From Hymenobacter nivis (lineage in GTDB: Bacteria; Bacteroidota; Bacteroidia; Cytophagales; Hymenobacteraceae), in the NCBI RefSeq assembly GCF_006439025.1, contig NZ_RCYZ01000006.1, positions 62,001 to 126,000 on the forward strand: a stretch of DNA of 64,000 bases. Direction: 5' to 3'. The notes below the pieces were generated by a model. That model was not told the DNA's origin. It did not search any database and saw only the letters and a list, made by a program, of their open reading frames with translations. Shown piece after piece: positions 62,557 to 64,000 of this stretch (its first letter is position 1; each line of letters starts with the position of its first letter). Position numbers and translations under genes: made by a program.

Positions 62557-62806
62557 ACGGGGGCCATGCCCCGCAGTAAAAGGCGCGCCCAGCTGTGCAC
62601 AATGGCTCGCTGGGCGGCCCGGTGAAGTTGACGGATGGCTGGTGGTGGCAACGGCTGGGAGTTAGGGCCCCAGCCGTACGGGCCTAGGGCAGGCTGCTGC
62701 CCCACCAACCCTCAAACCCACGAAACGTACTGGTCGGGAAACGGTGGTTTCCCACGGTGCTGCTTGCGCAGCAGGCGCGGCTGCTGGTCAATAACTTACC
62801 TCTTCC

Positions 62807-63592
62807 GTGGACTGGATTTACTCCCTACCCAACTGGTTGTTCTTCATCTTTTGCTGCGGTACCACCCTGGTTGTTTCCCTGGTGGGCATGGTGCTGCTGC
62901 GGCCGTGGGTGCGGGCCCATGCCGGCCCCTCGGCCGAGCACAACGATTTGGTGAGCTATTTCCTGGGCACTTCGGGCGTGATTTACGGCATCTTGCTGGG
63001 CCTGGTCGCCGCCGGGGTGTGGAGCAATTTCCAAACCTTATCAGCCCAAGTGGACAGCGAGGCCACCATTACGGCGGCCCTGTACCAGGACCTGGCCACG
63101 TACCCGCCCGCCTACCGCCGGCCCTACCAGCGCGAGCTGCGGGCGTACGTCTGGTCGGTGATTCACCAAGACTGGCCGGCGCACCACCGGGGCGAGGTGC
63201 CCCAGCAGAGCAGCACGGTGCTGCGTTCGTTCAAGAACCACTTGTTCGATTTTGATCCGCCCACCTCCCGGTTGCGCATCGTGCACGAGCAGGCCATCAA
63301 CCAGCTCAACGAGCTGCTGCTGGCCCACCGCCTGCGGCTGCGCGGCAACCAAACCAACCTGCCCACCCTGCTGTGGTGGGTCATCGTCCTGGGCGCGCTG
63401 ATTACCGTGGTGATTTCCTGGTTTTTCGTGTCCGATGACAAGCCGAAGCAGGTCATCCTCACCTCCCTCATTGCGCTGCTGCTAGGGTCGCTGCTGTTCC
63501 TGACGGCTGCCATGGACAACCCCTTCCGCGGGGGCTTCAGCGTGAATGCCAGCGCCTTCGAGTCCGTGCTCTACGAGATGGTCAACTACTAG
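62807..63592 (+). CDS. DUF4239 membrane protein
   Basis: 261 residues from a GTG. Two N-terminal membrane helices, a soluble central part and two C-terminal helices, with the conserved DLVSYFLGTSGVIYGILLGLVA and DNPFRGGFSV of DUF4239. Function unknown. Confidence 0.8.
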   Translation: MDWIYSLPNWLFFIFCCGTTLVVSLVGMVLLRPWVRAHAGPSAEHNDLVSYFLGTSGVIYGILLGLVAAGVWSNFQTLSAQVDSEATITAALYQDLATYPPAYRRPYQRELRAYVWSVIHQDWPAHHRGEVPQQSSTVLRSFKNHLFDFDPPTSRLRIVHEQAINQLNELLLAHRLRLRGNQTNLPTLLWWVIVLGALITVVISWFFVSDDKPKQVILTSLIALLLGSLLFLTAAMDNPFRGGFSVNASAFESVLYEMVNY

Positions 63593-63625
63593 CCGCGCCG
63601 TTGCGGCGAGCGAGCACCGCAGGGT

Positions 63626-64000
63626 TTATTCCGTCAGCGCCTGCAAGGCCGGGCCAATGTGCGCCACCAAATCGCTGGCGATGAGACCGGCCTCGCCGGT
63701 GGCGGCGGCGGCTAGGTCGCCGGCGTGGCCGTGGGCCAGCACGGCGAGGCGGGCGGCGTGCAGGGGCCCCAGGCGCTGGTCGGCACGCAAGGCCAGCACG
63801 AGGCCGGTTAGCACGTCGCCGCTGCCGCCGGTGCCCATGCCGGGGTTGCCGGTGCTGTTGAAGTACACCTGCCCGTCGGGGGCCCCCACGGCGGTGTAGG
63901 CCCCCTTCAGCACCACCACGCAGCGGTATTTCTGGGCAAATTCGCGGAGTAAATCAAGGCGGTGGTAATCGTCGTGGGCCTTTTCGGTGAGGCGCGTGAA
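63626..64000 (-). CDS. ADP-dependent NAD(P)HX dehydratase domain (partial, cut by window edge)
   Basis: The C-terminal part is visible; the coding frame continues open past 64000, so the N-terminus is outside the window. The segment VVLKGAYTAVG, then NSTGNPGMGTGGSGDVLTG, is the NnrD/carbohydrate-kinase-like dehydratase signature, which repairs damaged NAD(P)H hydrates. In many bacteria it is fused to an epimerase (NnrE); whether that is so here cannot be seen. Confidence 0.85.
   Translation of the reverse strand, partial: FTRLTEKAHDDYHRLDLLREFAQKYRCVVVLKGAYTAVGAPDGQVYFNSTGNPGMGTGGSGDVLTGLVLALRADQRLGPLHAARLAVLAHGHAGDLAAAATGEAGLIASDLVAHIGPALQALTE

Noticed and set aside
1-64000. CRISPR arrays, insertion sequences, integrases or restriction-modification genes
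   Set aside because: No regular spaced repeats, transposase motifs, integrase signatures or methylase/endonuclease pairs were seen; YraN is a single housekeeping-type nuclease-fold protein.

Overview
The window is GC-rich and gene-dense and comes from the Bacteroidota, most likely a Hymenobacter or close relative (Cytophagales, Hymenobacteraceae). Four things point there: a complete gldKLMN type IX secretion/gliding cluster with a PorP/SprF gene and an SprE-like gene; an F-type ATP synthase operon that stops at atpG with no atpD/atpC nearby; Bacteroidota -7 promoter elements (TAnnTTTG, often TACCTTTG) before many starts; and weak or absent Shine-Dalgarno sequences. Several genes appear to start at GTG or TTG. 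I saw no rRNA, tRNA, CRISPR array, insertion sequence, prophage or complete mobile element.

Layout. 0.2-3 kb: FadL-type outer-membrane protein and a GDSL/SGNH lipoprotein. 3-9 kb: YpdA-like flavoprotein, zinc-ribbon methyltransferase, secreted carboxylesterase, HtpG. 9-15.2 kb: two paralogous STAS-like proteins flanking a Fur/Zur-type regulator, a thioredoxin-reductase-like oxidoreductase, a 51-bp perfect palindrome, a His-rich small protein and a TonB-dependent receptor; together they look like a metal-responsive locus. 15-26 kb: small envelope proteins, an M13 peptidase lipoprotein, an OprB-type porin, an AsmA-like protein and a DUF3667 protein. 26.5-33.7 kb: KAS III plus ArfB, an alpha/beta hydrolase, MgtE, a cyanophycinase-like peptidase, a MORN-like lipoprotein, YraN and LipB. 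33.7-43.5 kb: a WecA/MraY-type transferase, DUF4271 protein and HemD-like protein, then porP/sprF and gldK-gldL-gldM-gldN. 43.6-51.1 kb, minus strand: UvrC, PBP1A and a large TPR lipoprotein resembling SprE. 51.3-57.4 kb: atpZ-like, atpI-like, atpB, atpE, atpF, atpH, atpA, atpG. 57.7-64 kb: a hypothetical protein, a HAD phosphatase, a PafA-like alkaline phosphatase, inorganic pyrophosphatase, a UbiA-like protein, a DUF4239 protein and the 3' part of an NAD(P)HX dehydratase gene cut by the window edge.

Most of the window is housekeeping and envelope biology. The best leads are (i) the very frequent palindrome GGGCCC/GGGGCCCC in and between genes, reminiscent of the cyanobacterial HIP1 phenomenon; (ii) the Fur-family gene, 7-1-7 palindrome, His-rich protein and TonB receptor; (iii) the pair of STAS-like paralogues around the regulator; and (iv) long perfect inverted repeats at 5193-5276, 11740-11790 and 56352-56408. 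All functional statements come from reading sequence and from family knowledge; no database search was run.
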